DNA from: Kryptolebias marmoratus
Lineage: Eukaryota; Chordata; Actinopteri; Cyprinodontiformes; Rivulidae
Length of the DNA stretch: 64,000 bases
Reading direction: 5' to 3'
Assembly: GCF_001649575.2 (NCBI RefSeq)
Contig: NC_051439.1
Coordinates: 4,393,152 to 4,457,151, forward strand
This document shows positions 46,750 to 58,684 of this stretch, one piece after another (the first letter of the stretch is position 1; each line of letters starts with the position of its first letter). The notes beneath the pieces were generated by a model. The model was given only the letters and a program-made list of their open reading frames with translations, searched no databases and had not been told where the DNA came from. The position numbers and the translations under genes are program-made.

Positions 46750-47380
46750 NNNNNNNNNNNNNNNNNNNNNNNNNNNNNNNNNNNNNNNNNNNNNNNNNNN
46801 NNNNNNNNNNNNNNNNNNNNNNNNNNNNNNNNNNNNNNNNNNNNNNNNNNNNNNNNNNNNNNNNNNNNNNNNNNNNNNNNNNNNNNNNNNNNNNNNNNNN
46901 NNNNNNNNNNNNNNNNNNNNNNNNNNNNNNNNNNNNNNNNNNNNNNNNNNNNNNNNNNNNNNNNNNNNNNNNNNNNNNNNNNNNNNNNNNNNNNNNNNNN
47001 NNNNNNNNNNNNNNNNNNNNNNNNNNNNNNNNNNNNNNNNNNNNNNNNNNNNNNNNNNNNNNNNNNNNNNNNNNNNNNNNNNNNNNNNNNNNNNNNNNNN
47101 NNNNNNNNNNNNNNNNNNNNNNNNNNNNNNNNNNNNNNNNNNNNNNNNNNNNNNNNNNNNNNNNNNNNNNNNNNNNNNNNNNNNNNNNNNNNNNNNNNNN
47201 NNNNNNNNNNNNNNNNNNNNNNNNNNNNNNNNNNNNNNNNNNNNNNNNNNNNNNNNNNNNNNNNNNNNNNNNNNNNNNNNNNNNNNNNNNNNNNNNNNNN
47301 NNNNNNNNNNNNNNNNNNNNNNNNNNNNNNNNNNNNNNNNNNNNNNNNNNNNNNNNNNNNNNNNNNNNNNNNNNNNNNNN
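46750..47380. other. Assembly gap (631 N)
   Basis: Unknown bases. The frames called across it on both strands are artefacts. Confidence 1.
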
Positions 47381-47515
47381 GGGGCAGTCACCCCCAAACT
47401 GGAGCAGTGGCTACAACAGATCCCAGGAACAACATCAGACATCTCAGTCCAGAAATGTGAAGTTCTAGGCACAGCCAAGATACTGCGCAGAACCCTCAAG
47501 CTCCCAGGCCTCTGA
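47381..47515 (+). pseudogene. C-terminal fragment of a non-LTR retrotransposon protein
   Basis: The first 135 bases after the gap form one open frame ending in TGA: GAVTPKLEQWLQQIPGTTSD then VLGTAKILRRTLKLPGL. This is the C-terminus of a LINE polyprotein family I have seen in fish genomes; the clade is not certain. The upstream part is hidden in the gap. Confidence 0.7.
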
Positions 47516-47639
47516 TAGAGGACCCGAGCTCAGAGGATGAAACAAAGACCACCCGCGGAGGGTGAGAAGGGAATTTTTTTTTATATATAATTTTAATGTA
47601 ATTACATAATTATACATGTGTTTTTACAGCCTTAACCCC

Positions 47640-48120
47640 AATAATACATTTACTAAACACACATGTGGGACACGCTGCAGACAAGTGACAAGCTGACCTG
47701 TTAGTATTCTGTAGTGTCATCTCCTTCCCTCCGTGGCTCATACCTGGGGATCAAATGCACCTCTTTGTGAGTGAGGCCTGACCCCCCCTGCTATTAGCAA
47801 ACAGAGAAGAGCCCAGCTGACACCGCTCTTCAGATGTGGCATGTAGACAGAGGCCTGTGATTACAGCACAATCCTGAGGAGACAGCCCTCCACCCTGTTT
47901 CAGCACCAACCTCCTGCAAACACACACAAAAAAACTTTTTATTTCTTTACTTATAAGAACATTGTATTGACTTCCATTCATTACTGTAGACTAAGCCTAA
48001 CCCCTAAACGTAGCCACTATCAGCTCATGACTTACCATAATTCTAACCTAAACTTAAATCACTCATTTGCACTAAACCTAATCCCTAACCAGAAAATGTT
48101 AGTCCATCATATTAGGACCA
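47640..48120. other. Unique stretch plus telomere-like short motifs
   Basis: 47640-47940 is repeat-free and could be noncoding regulatory DNA. 47990-48110 carries scattered CTAACC/CCTAA motifs (CCTAACCCCTAA near 47996), too irregular to be a telomere relic with confidence. Confidence 0.3.
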
Positions 48121-48330
48121 TGCGTTGAACCCGTTAAAAACTACCAGACCTGACAAGGGGATGATTATATCATAATGGTAAATCTGTTTGAGGAGTTTCA
48201 GTCAGGGCTTAGCCCAGCAACAGCACTGAAAGTTACTGATGATATTCCCCTGGCCTCAGACAGTGGACTTGTGTCCACACTTGTTCTGTTAGATCTCAGT
48301 GCTGCATCTGATACAACTGATCACACTATT

Positions 48331-48386
48331 TGAGATGACTTGTTGTGACTTGGCACTACATAAATAAACTGAATTGAATTGAATAT
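48331..48386 (+). mobile_element. Very short L2 3' end inserted in the L2 RT
   Basis: TGAGATGACTTGTTGTGACT through CTACATAAATAAACTGAATT and GAATTGAAT is the last ~55 bases of an L2 element, flanked by ATT on both sides. It is an extreme 5' truncation. Confidence 0.75.
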
Positions 48387-48458
48387 TCTTTCACAGAGGC
48401 TTGAACATAATATTGGGGTTACATAAATGGCTCTAAACTGGTTCAAATCAGATTTATT

Positions 48459-48911
48459 TGTGGTGATTTGGGTTTTTTCCTGTGTTTTGTTTTACTTCTG
48501 TTTTAGTTTATTGGTTTGTGTTTTAGTTTCTGTTCTCGTGTTTTTTCACTTCCTCATTCCTCCTCAGTCTATTTTTCCCTCTGCATTCCTGTCACGCCCA
48601 CTCACACCTGTCAAAGCCTGTTAATCTTGTCACCTGTCTCCACTTACCTGATTATCCTCAGCACTTTAAATGCCCGGTCATTTCTTCCACTAGTCGCTGG
48701 TTCATTGTTTTTTGTTTGCCGTTAGCTGCCATGCTCCGTACCTTGTCTCCTTGTTGTTCTGCCCACCGTTGTTTGGTTTTTTGTTCTTTTAAGTTGCTGC
48801 CTCGTCAGCTGTTTGTTTTCATTTTGTTTCTTTAGTTTAATAAATTAGTTTTTGTTCTTCTAATTATGAGTCTGCGTTCTGGGTTCGCCATCGTCTCCAC
48901 CGGTCCTGACA
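48459..48911 (+). mobile_element. Probable solo LTR (453 bp)
   Basis: It starts TGTGGTGATTTGGG and ends GGTCCTGACA, flanked by TTATT (48454-48458) and TTATC (48912-48916), a near-perfect 5-bp target duplication. It interrupts the L2 reverse transcriptase frame between a FKSDLF segment and the RFQF-like continuation. An AATAAA near 48839 suits an LTR poly(A) signal. No internal retrotransposon genes remain. The superfamily is unknown. Confidence 0.7.
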
Positions 48912-49663
48912 TTATCTGATTCCAGTTTGTTCATGTTAATAATGAATTTTCTTTATATACCAGAGTTGGTCATGCTGATGATACTTAGTTATATTTATTC
49001 ATGAAACCTGAAGAATCCAATGAGTTAATTAAATTACAAGCAGGATGACTTTTCATTTTCTGCTTTTAAACTAAAACAAGACAGTTTGTGGTTTTTGAAT
49101 CTGAGCATCTTAGGAGCAAACTTTGCAGCCTTTCACTTCTTCTGGGTGGTGTTATTTGGCCTCCAGTTCTAATGTGAAGAACCTTGGTGTTGTTTCTGAT
49201 CAGGGTATGACATTTAACCCCAACATAAAAAATGTTACCAGAACTGCTTTCCTCCACCTGTGTAATATGACTACCATTAGAAACATTTTATCCCAAGCTG
49301 ATGCAGAAAAACTGCTCCATGCACTATTGTAATTCTTGATTATCTGGGTGTCCAAAAAAGTATTCAAAAAGTATTTAAAAGTATTCAGTTGATCCCAAAA
49401 TGCTGCTGCCAGAGTTCTGATGAGAGTTAGAAGGAGAGATCATATTTCTCCAGTTTTAGCTTCTCTCTATTGGCTCCCTGTCAAATTCAGAATAGGACTT
49501 GGTCTTACTTCTAACATACAAAGCCCTCAGCAACCAAGCTCCTTCTTATATAACATTTTATTGGCTCATATTTTCCTAACAGCACTTTGCTCTCAGTCTG
49601 CAGGTTTACTTGTGGTTCCTAGAGTTTCTAAAAGAAGAACAGGAGGCAGAGCTTTCAGTTATC

Positions 49664-50007
49664 ATTTCATTTCAAGTCAGTTCATTTATACAACGTCAAG
49701 TCTTATCAAAAGTCATCTCGGGGCACTGAACAAAAACATTCATATACATTATAAATAGCCAAATAGTAAAAGTTATCTATCTAAGGAAGCCATCAGATTG
49801 TGTTGAATCATCACTTTAACACAATCTCCCATCTTGAGCAGCACATTGGCAACAGTGGAAAAGAAAAACTCCCTTTGAACAGGAAGAAACCTCCAGCAGA
49901 ACCAGAACCAGGCTCCTGACGAGCGGCCATCTGCTTCAACTGGCTCGGGTTTGAGAGGTCAAGAAAGAGACACAGACAAACACAGAATGACTGGTCCAGG
50001 TGGAGTT
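49664..50007 (-). mobile_element. Inverted L2 3' UTR insertion
   Basis: On the minus strand this reads GGAGGTTTCTTCCTGTTC, then GATGGGAGATTGTG, then ATAACTTTTACTA, ending in GAACTGACTTGAAATGAAA. It is another copy of the host element's own 3' end. It pairs in inverted orientation with 50360-50610. Confidence 0.8.
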
Positions 50008-50869
50008 TCTATGTGAGGCTGACACCCTGTCTACTTTTAAGACTAGGCTTAAGAGTTTTCTTTTTGATAAATCCTATAGTTCGGGTTGGTTTGGGTTTCC
50101 TGAGCTCTCCCTTAGTTCTGCTGCTATAGACTCAGACTGCTGGAGGACAAACTGACCACATTTCCTCACTCTGTTGTCTTTACTCGCTCTACCTTCCATG
50201 TTTATACATGTAATTATTGCTGTTTTATTATTATTATTATTGTTATTGTTAACCTGTTTTTCTCCCCATAGAAACTACACCTAGAGCACATCCTGTTTGA
50301 TTGCATCTCTTTCCTGTTCTCTCAAAACACAGCCAGTCGAGGCAGATGACCACTCATCCTGAGCCTGGTTCTGTTGGAGGTTTCTTCCTGTTCAAAAGGA
50401 AGTTTTTCCTTTCCACTGTCAATGTGCTGCTCAGGATGGGAGATTGCAACAATGTGAAGATTTGACACAATCTGCTGGCTTCTTGAGATAGATAACTTTT
50501 ACTAAGTTGCATTTTATAATGTATGTGAATGTTTTTGTACAGTGCCCTGAGATTACTTTTGTTGTGAATTGGTGTTATATAAATCATATTAATTGAATTA
50601 AAATGAATTGAAATGGCAACAAAAACCAAGGTACATACACACACAAACACACAGAACCTGCCTGCTCCCACTACCTTCCCTCCAACACAAATTTATCCAC
50701 CTCTGAAATAAACGGTAATCTCTCTCCCTACTGGCTGCTTGTGAGACCTCGTTGACACATATAGAGCCACGAATAATCAGCAAACATATTTGCCAAGGCA
50801 AGTCATTTTGTTAGAGACTGTGCATAAGGATTTGTGATGGAAATGGGTGTTTTTAATGTCGCTGAAGGC

Positions 50870-51200
50870 AAAGGGGCGGTTATGTTTTTGCTCAGGTCTG
50901 TATGTGTGTGCTTGTTTGTCTGTACCGTTAGCAAAATATCTCATGAACCACTGGACAAATTTAAATGAAGCTTTTCAATTCAATTCAAGATGTCCTCCAC
51001 AGCTTAACCTACACAAAATAGCTATAAATCTATCAGTGATTTTTACAGATATTGAGTTAAAATTTGGTGTGGCAGTAGCTGACAGTCATTCACAACGCAT
51101 ACTCCAAGCACCAACAGATCATGCAGATAATCTTCATTTAAAAGTCTGGCATTCAAGGCAGCGGGCAATATGCATTCCTTCATGGAATGCTAGACATTTA
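50870..51200 (+). repeat. Family H repeat, one unit, with intact end hairpin
   Basis: The leader lies near 50877-50915, the single unit mark near 50931, and the end hairpin at 51172-51190 (GCATTCC, 5-base loop, GGAATGC), then TAGACATTTA. Confidence 0.85.
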
Positions 51201-51204
51201 TTAT

Positions 51205-51560
51205 ATATATACATGTTTCTGGGTGTGTATGGACAGAGAAGCTCTCTCTACAATACGGTGTCACACAGAGGAATATGGGGCTCCAGTGCCTTCATAGCGC
51301 CACATGAAAACCAATGAAGGTAAAGCAAGAGGGGGGATTAATTTGTTGTGAGAGGCAGAGGCTCAAGTGGGTCTTCCAATGGCAAATTAGCAAACCCTCA
51401 TTTCAAAAACCCTCATACATGCTAGAGAACAGAAATGCACAAACACAAACAGCATGTATGCAAGGTGAAAGGCTAAAAGCACAGGCACACATTTACACCC
51501 TTTTTTCAAAAACATCTTTTCTCTTTCTCACGCTGTAGCTCTTTGATGAACACACACACA
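51205..51560. other. No gene seen
   Basis: Overlapping short frames 50847-51538 are readings of repeat and flanking DNA; nothing supported. Confidence 0.4.
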
Positions 51561-52170
51561 CTAATGTGCACACACACAAACACAGAAAAGGAAACTTCAA
51601 TTTTATCTGCAGGGGCAGAAATCAATCTCACATCTCTTTAGTTAATCCGCAATGACTCTCTACAGATCCTGACACTAATAAGGTATTGAGCAGGTGAGGC
51701 CAGGGTCTGAGGAGAAGAACAGAAGGGAGAGGCCCGGAGTCTGGGGCCCGACTGGCGGCTGGCATCGTTCCAGTGCAATTATAGGACTTGTGTATGGGAG
51801 AAAAGGGTGCAGGAGAGACGCAGCAGAGATAGAAGGGAGAGAGGGAGGCATAGAGAAAGAGGGAGATAGATGGGGTGGTGGGGGGGTGGGAGAGGGAGGA
51901 AAAAAATCGATCCCATCTGTGGTATGATGGTTAATTAAAGCAGCTCTTGAGCAGCCCAAGGATGAGAGGCTTGGCTGGGCTCCTGGAGGCACAGCTCTGA
52001 TTACTCACACAGAATGGATGGTTTCTTAGCAAAAGAAAGGAGGAGGCCAAGAGCTGCCTGGTGGGGTGCACAGACAACGTCAAGGAGGAGAGACATGTGC
52101 ATGCTGCACACTTACACATGTACACATGTGCAAATGGACTGAGACACAGACGCACACTTACTCATCCGAG
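51560..52170. promoter_or_regulatory. Non-repetitive island with G-rich tract
   Basis: Starts with (CA)n at 51552-51585, then repeat-free purine-rich DNA with G runs at 51870-51900. Frames on both strands (51675-51992, 51694-51927) are composition artefacts. Possible conserved noncoding DNA. Confidence 0.25.
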
Positions 52171-52257
52171 CGTGTTTCTTTTGCAAATATCTTCTCATTA
52201 AAAATATACATCAAAAGCCTGTAGACATCAGTGCAAACACCATCAATATAGGTCATA

Positions 52258-53000
52258 AATAAAGGCATAGCATTCCTTGAAGGAATGCATATCACCCACT
52301 TCCTTTTACACCAGAGTTTAGCCTACATTCATCTTATGATACGAAGGGACAGAGTTGTAGCTGTTTTGGTCAAACCTTGTGAATTACATTTTGTGCAGTT
52401 TCATGTAGTATTGTGAAATATCATGCAATCTGTAGGCACCTAAGATTTGTATTGTGAATGAGTCTCAGCTACTACCACACCAAGTTTTATCTCAATATCT
52501 GCATTTGTTGTGTTGGCTAATATTGCATTGTTGTGGACATTTTAAATTGAACTAACTCCAAAAGTTAATCACTTGTAGATGTATAGCCAATGATTATTTA
52601 CTGTGAGTTTCATTCAGTTTCATCCAGCGGTTCATGAGATATTTTGTTAACAGACAGAAAGGGCTGACACTAACAGCTAATGCCAAAGTTTTATGCAAAA
52701 CTAATTCACAACGTGTACTGCTCTGGGTATCTGTTGGGAATAGCTCTCAGCTACTACCACACCAAATTTTATCTCAATAGCTCTAACATTTATTGAGTTA
52801 GACCTATTTTTGTGTTTGATAAGGTTGATTAATTGTGGTGGCCATCTTAAATGTAGATGTACATTCAATTAATATTTTTAAGTTTCACTAAAATCCATCC
52901 TGTGGTTCATGAGATATTTTGCTAATGCTACAAACAAACAAACACACACACAGCAAAAAACATTATCACCTTTGGCAGTCGGAGATAATAATAAATGCAC
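52258..53000 (-). repeat. Family H repeat, two units, both ends present
   Basis: Reverse orientation. The end hairpin at 52270-52288 is a 19-base near-perfect palindrome (GCATTCCTT, G, AAGGAATGC) followed by ATATCACCCAC. Unit marks lie near 52636 and 52910. The leader hairpin is at about 52961-52993 (ATTATCACC ... GGAGATAAT). Confidence 0.88.
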
Positions 53001-53129
53001 AGTGAGCAAATTTAACATGAAATGTGTATTTTCCAAAATAAGACAGGCTCAATAGAATAGTAAAAAGCAACATCTCCCCACTTTTACTGTAAGTAGCACA
53101 GACATTTGCAACAAGAACTCAATAATCTT

Positions 53130-53345
53130 CAAAGGGAATTGCAGCTCAGTGTTTCATACTGTTATCACTTTATCTCAATTCACTCATTTTCTTCATCTGA
53201 CTTTAAATACACTGATTCTGCTTCATCTTATCTTACTATTACATTTAGACAAGCTCAAAGCCAATTACAGCCTCCTCACTGACTTTCATTGCTCTCTCAT
53301 ATTAATGAGAGCATTAAAGCCAGCACTTTGGTGTGACCCCACCCC
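53130..53345. other. Short non-repetitive island
   Basis: Unique sequence with a CATATTAATGAGAGCATTAA homeodomain-like stretch near 53297. No coding evidence. Confidence 0.22.
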
Positions 53346-53397
53346 CCGATGGTGAGATTTGGTATTGCATTACACATCCAAACAAAACAAAATATTT

Positions 53398-54320
53398 TTA
53401 TTAACGCCTGTAGCCGAAGGCAAAGCAGTGGTAATGTTTTTGCCCATTTCCTTGTGTGGGTATTCATTTGTCTGTACTATTAGCAAAATATCTCATGAAC
53501 CACTGGATGGATTATAACAAAATTCTGAGAGTAATCATTGGATGTACATCTACACCTAATTAACTTTTGAAGTAATCCTAATTCAATATGGCCACTACAG
53601 CTAATCAATATTAGTAAATGCAAAAATAGCTATAACTCATTTTACAGATATTGATTAGTAGCTGAAAGTCATCTTCAATAGATACTCTGAGCATCAGACA
53701 CTTGGTAACATTTTTGCTTAAAATTGTTACAATCAACACTGTATAGCTGTTAGCAAAATATCTCATGACCCACTGAACAGATTATAATGAAACTTTTAGA
53801 AAAGTAATCGTTGTGAAGTGAAGTGAAATTTATTTATATAGCACTTTTCAGCAGCAAGGCGATCCAAAGTGCTTTACAACAGAAACAACAACAGAATCAA
53901 ATACAGCAGGTACATAATCAAACAGATTGGATGAATATCTCCAGCTGATTGACATTTAGAGTCAATCCATTTCAAAATGGCCACCACAGCTAATTGACAT
54001 TAGCCAACACAAAAATGGGTAAGTTTGTTTTACAGATATTGAGAAACATCTTTTGTGGCGGTAGCTGAAATATTGTTTGAGTGGTAACACATCTCACAAG
54101 AGCTCACAATATTGCATGAGATAGTGCATGAGGTAATTTACAAGGTTTGACCAAAACAACTACACCTTCTTACATAAGATGATTTTATATATATATATAT
54201 GGGTTCATCTATATAGCACCAAGTCAAAACAAAAGTCGTCTCAGTCTTTTAGTTTAAGACTCTGACATGAAAGGTTGCAGGCGATGTGCATTCCTTCAAG
54301 TGTTGCTAGGCCTTTAATTT
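53398..54320 (+). repeat. Family H repeat, two to three units, with insertions
   Basis: The leader GGTAATGTTTTTGCCC lies near 53429, unit marks near 53471 and 53745, and the end TTGCTAGGCCTTTAATTT near 54303. It is interrupted by a (GTGAA)n repeat at 53816-53930 and by a short inverted L2 tail with a TA tract at about 54187-54245. Confidence 0.85.
53816..53930 (+). repeat. Short (GTGAA)n / 'TTTATATAGCAC' repeat
   Basis: The same sequence as at 19234-19330 but longer, reaching CCAAAGTGCTTTACAACAG. It splits the conserved TAATCATTGGATGTAC motif of the host family H unit between 'AATCGTT' and 'GGATG'. Confidence 0.78.
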
Positions 54321-54589
54321 CTGTATTTTTGAACTTTAGTTTAAGTAAGAGCAACACATTTTTATTGACCATCACATGTCAATCAGTTTTAATGTCACTA
54401 ATGTTTATTGACCAGTAATGCAGAAATTACAAGCATAAAAAATCAGATTTCTTGTATAACAACAGTCACTGTGTAAAACAAGGGTTCTTGAAGGATGTTA
54501 TGCAGATGAAAGAAAAAAGATGGTCTATTCTCCTATTTTTATAAACTTGAAGCTGACATATAATCATACTCTCAGACTGAGAGATGGGT

Positions 54590-54860
54590 TTATAACAAAC
54601 CGTCAAATCTTAGGCGAATGAATTATGTATATGGCAATGATTTAATGGCTGCAAAGCAGAAAAGAGGGTGCGAGCGACTGATTGAGGTGCACCACGTGGT
54701 GTGTCTCATGGTACAGCCGTCTGAGGTCAGGGCCCTGTGCTAATTGGTGTCGGGCCAAACGCTCGGGAGCTAAATGAGAAAATTACACGTTCCAGGAGGA
54801 ATCGGCTGCAGTTGTTGGCTGTTTTTTTTAACAGTACGGCTGCAGTCGTATCTGTGCGGC
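54590..54860. promoter_or_regulatory. Non-repetitive island
   Basis: A CpG-containing unique stretch (GGTGCGAGCGACTGATTGAG near 54667; GTGCGGCGGAGGCAGACG near 54853) between AT-rich flanks. Candidate regulatory DNA. Confidence 0.28.
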
Positions 54861-55149
54861 GGAGGCAGACGTCTGGCTCTGTTTGTCAGAGATGCTGAAT
54901 TACAAAGTAAACTTTAGTCTTTTACAAGTCTGACTGGATACACGTGACTTAAAAAAAACATGTAATTAAAGTTAGGAGAGCTTTGAGTAAAAGTTTAACA
55001 AGAGAAGAAAATGTTTACTTCTTTTTTATCACACAGAAAAGTGTTTTAAGTTACTAAGATTTTCAAAAGAGCATAAAAAATGCATGTGCACAAAAACATG
55101 AATCCAAATTAAAAGCCTTGCATTCTTTTAACAAATGCATAACATATTG

Positions 55150-55880
55150 TTAAGTTAATCTTTAAAGGGCTAGTTCAGCCATTTGAAGTGGAAAAACCTA
55201 TGAACAATTAATATCTTAATTGAGCTATTTGTTGTAGATAGCTAAATAACTTCAGTTTCAGAAAAAAGAGATCAAACCCCACTGGACTGGCAAGTTAATG
55301 GCGAGTTAGAGTGCAGCTAAGAACAAATGGATTGCTACCATCTTTAAACAAATCTAATCCCCAAATTTCTCTCCAAAATGATTGTTTACATGAAATTCTG
55401 TGGTTATTTGTTAAAATAAAAAGCAGCAGCTAACTGTAGCTAACGTGTTATTTTGAGTTTTGGTAAATCTTGTATCTGTAGCTTAATAGTAATTTGCAAA
55501 TTGTATGAGTGAAGTAAATAAATAAATAAAATAAACCTTTACATAGCTGTGATTTTTGGAGTAGAAATTTAAATATAACCATATTCCTGCCGGACATGCC
55601 CCAGGCTGCTCCAGAGGTGCTACAGCTAGCTGCAGCTGCAATTTGAGATAGCAAATAACCACAAAATTCCATGTAAATAACAGTGTGATTCAAAACTGAC
55701 AGCAGTGTAAAGTTTAATGAAATATTGTTTATATACATCTATAAAATTACTGAATGTGGAGATGTTGTTTTAAGATAGCAGAAATCCACTTTGGTCTGGA
55801 CCCATAAGGACTAGCCATTAGCTCGTCAATCCTGTCAGAATTAAACTGTTTCTACAAACTGAGGTCATTCAAAGAACCAT
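55150..55880 (-). repeat. Family C repeat, reverse orientation
   Basis: It contains GGACTAGCCATTAGCTCG near 55808 and AATCCACTTTGGTCTGGAC near 55784, the reverse of boxes found at 13730-14130. The left part (GGCTAGTTCAGCCATTTG near 55168) is present only in this copy. Confidence 0.72.
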
Positions 55881-56425
55881 CTACAAGATCCCAACTTCAG
55901 AATGACTCAACTATTTTTGTAAAATATTGTTTAAAGCTGACAAATCTCTGATGTTTCATTATGACACTGATGTTGGATGATTGTACCAGTTTATATAATT
56001 CTGAGTAACCAATAAGACATGCTTATTGGTTACTCAAGTGTCATTGTTTTAGATGTGTTCTTGCTTTTAAACACCTGGTTCAAATGAATGACTTGCGGAC
56101 GTGCTTCTGGAGAACTTGATGATTTGGTAAAGAGGTAATTAAACCATTTGAATCAGGTGTGTTGGAACAGAAAAACCTAACAGGTCAGTGGCCCTTGAGG
56201 CACACTGGCCATGTTTCTTTCTCTCTTCTATTAGGTGATACAAAGGAGTTAAAGAAAAATTAAGCTTATTTAGAGAAAAATGTCCAATAGTTGTTTAGTA
56301 ATCAACAGAAAAACTTCTAAAACCATAACAGATTTCTCCATTTTTAAGAAATAAAACCATGCAGGGAAAAGTGCAGCTTTTTATAGTGATTTCACCTAAT
56401 TTTCTTATGAAATTGCAACCTGAGG
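55881..56425. other. No gene seen
   Basis: AT-rich unique DNA. Confidence 0.4.
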
Positions 56426-56429
56426 GTCA

Positions 56430-56830
56430 GATTTCAGGGGTCAATCTTTCAAATAAGACAGCACATCAAAGTCCCCAGCACCGGCTGGCCACGCCATCAC
56501 AGCACAAACCTTTTTCAAACAACTGATAGTGAGACAAAGGAGGCTGCAGCAAACTTTCTGTGTGCGATATGAGCAAACAGCTAATGGTGTTTACTTTAGA
56601 TTAACACAGCTCACCACCAAAGGAGGTTGTGCTGGGAGAGAAAGAGCGAACAGAAAACAGAAATAAGGTAAAGAACAAAGGGAACACTTATGTCATTTAG
56701 TCCACATTGTTGTTGTGTGTTTGTTGGGTGTGCCGGAGGAGTGGAGGAATGCTGGGATTGAAAGTGAATAATGTGCCCAGGACATGAACAACACATGCTG
56801 GCACAACTGCAGACAAAGGCAGGTAGAGGA
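56430..56830. promoter_or_regulatory. Non-repetitive island
   Basis: A less AT-rich repeat-free stretch. The minus strand frame at 56611-56841 has no family resemblance. Confidence 0.22.
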
Positions 56831-57320
56831 AAAATAATCATGAAAAAATTGAATTTAAGTGGAATAAAACAGTATCACTCATCATGTAATTCAAAATGTT
56901 CATTTAAGCTAAGAATATTCCTTCATCGGGGTTGATTGCATAAAAAAAGAGGGAAAATGCTTTTTAAAGCACATTTGTTTCTTCAGCACCTAAATATTTT
57001 GTTGTTCCAAGTCACAGAATAAAACACATAAAAGGCACATTTTTGCAATTTCTTGGGTGTACAAAAGGGACTAAGAATGCCTTTGATTATATAGTTTCAG
57101 TAAAAACATTTATACCATAAAGTAAAAAAAATACTGTATTACTTTAGCAACACATTTGAGTTGTTTTGTAGGTAAAATAAAATACACTAAACAAATGAAT
57201 GGAAATAAGTTGAATAAAACTTTCCTTTAAACTTTATTAATGTACAAACATGACATAAAATCAAACATAAAATGTAATTAAATTGCTAGTATGTTTTTTT
57301 AACTATGAAACTGTACAAAG
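56831..57320. other. No gene seen
   Basis: AT-rich DNA; nothing recognisable. Confidence 0.4.
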
Positions 57321-57324
57321 TAAA

Positions 57325-57785
57325 GCTTATTATCACCCACCACAGAATGCAAAGGGGTGATAATGGTTTTTTACATGTCTGAGTGGTCAGTAGTCTGTAG
57401 CTAAAGCAAATTATCTCACAAATGGCTGGACAGATTTTAATGAAACTGTCAGAAACTAAGAATTGGATGTATACCTACAACTGACCTAACTAACCTAATT
57501 TAAGATGGCTGTCACAGCAAATTGACTTTAGCCAACACAGAAATGACTATAGCTCAGACATTTTAGATATTGACATAAAATTTGATGTGGTAGTTGCTGA
57601 GACTCATCATCAATACTCTCCAAAACACAACTTGTAAGCTATCAATATCATATGAGATCACATATAGCATTATTTTAAAGGTTTCACCAAAATGGTTACA
57701 ACGCCATCATTTCTCAACATAATATGATCTCTTGGTCATGAAAGACGGTTGGCAATGTGCATTTCTTCAAGGAATGCTAGGTTTT
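57325..57785 (+). repeat. Family H repeat, one unit, clear leader hairpin
   Basis: The leader hairpin has perfect 9-base arms: ATTATCACC at 57329-57337 and GGTGATAAT at 57356-57364. There is one unit (mark near 57397), the tail AGGTTTCACCAAAATGG near 57679, and the end GCATTTCTTCAAGGAATGC near 57757. Confidence 0.88.
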
Positions 57786-58165
57786 CAGTTTGTTTTAGAA
57801 AACAGTTTTACATGTTTAAAAAGTTAACCTTTCAACTTTTGTCAGAAAAAGGTTAGAAAACATCTACTGAAGTAGTCACATACAGTCAAACCTTTTTAAC
57901 ACAATAGAAATGTCACTCACATTTAAATCATAAGCAAAAGTCTGAAATATTAATATTTTTTAACACACTTATGTAAAATAACCAGGTGTCCGTACTTTTT
58001 TGTTTTTACCAACCACATTTTATTACAAATAAAAAGGCATGTTACTCAAGAATTAAATGAGGAGAATCCTAACTGAATATAAATGGATATAAACATGTTA
58101 ACACTTTCTAAAGCTTAGAGGTGTTCAAAAACACAATTTTTCTCACTGCTTGCAAACACAACACT
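57786..58165. other. No gene seen
   Basis: AT-rich unique DNA. Confidence 0.4.
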
Positions 58166-58169
58166 CGAT

Positions 58170-58440
58170 CCAACTTAACCCTTCCTCAGTGACTGTGCCA
58201 GTTAAATTGATGCTTGCAGTCCTCACAGTGACCCTATTTCACTGTTAATTCACAGCCTTTATGTTCCAGAGCACATACAAACACCTCCACACAATCCCAT
58301 TTCTCTGTGAAAGGTTCGGTGCATCATATTTACCCAGCAGATGGGTGACCTTCGTCACTTGACATTCAGACGTGAGAGGCAGTCAGCCAGACAGCTCAGT
58401 TACAGGTGGAATGAGAGGAAGAGATGAAAACCATCAAGTC
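58170..58440. other. Non-repetitive island
   Basis: Unique DNA of mixed composition; no ORF and no repeat. Confidence 0.22.
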
Positions 58441-58684
58441 ACAGAAAAATGCAAATAAAACCTGATATCGGTTTTAAACTGAGTTTAGACTTCTACCAAA
58501 ATAAACTCTATGTAAAATACAAGACTTGAGAATGTTTTGGGACCATTTGCTTGTTTTATAATGCATTCATTTTTCCAGTGTCACACTGCCACCCAATAAG
58601 CCAAGAGCTCACTCTACCTCTTGAAATAAAATAAATACTCATATATCCTTTGGGTTTGATGTAACTGTGTTATCATCATTTATT

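Larger units (their letters stand above)
48183..50615 (+). mobile_element. L2-type LINE (RT region to 3' end), broken by nested insertions
   Basis: Reverse transcriptase pieces read on the + strand. 48183-48330 includes FEEFQSGLSPATALKV and LVLLDLSAASDTTDH. 48387-48458 includes GMALNWFKSDL-like sequence. After an LTR insertion, 48917-49660 includes the catalytic HADDT box near 48971 and, further on, WLPVKFRIGL near 49471. The 3' UTR at about 50007-50615 has GGAGGTTTCTTCCTGTTC and ends in GAATTGAATTG-like repeats. Stops and frameshifts are numerous. Inserts: 48331-48386, 48459-48911 and 49664-50007. Confidence 0.85.

Noticed and set aside
46641..47499. Long frames on both strands across the N gap (275 and 269 codons)
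   Set aside because: Most codons are unknown N; the flanks are a TA repeat and, in the wrong frame, a LINE fragment.
51675..51992. Proline/serine-rich minus strand frame
   Set aside because: Follows from purine-rich composition on the + strand; the opposite strand is also open.
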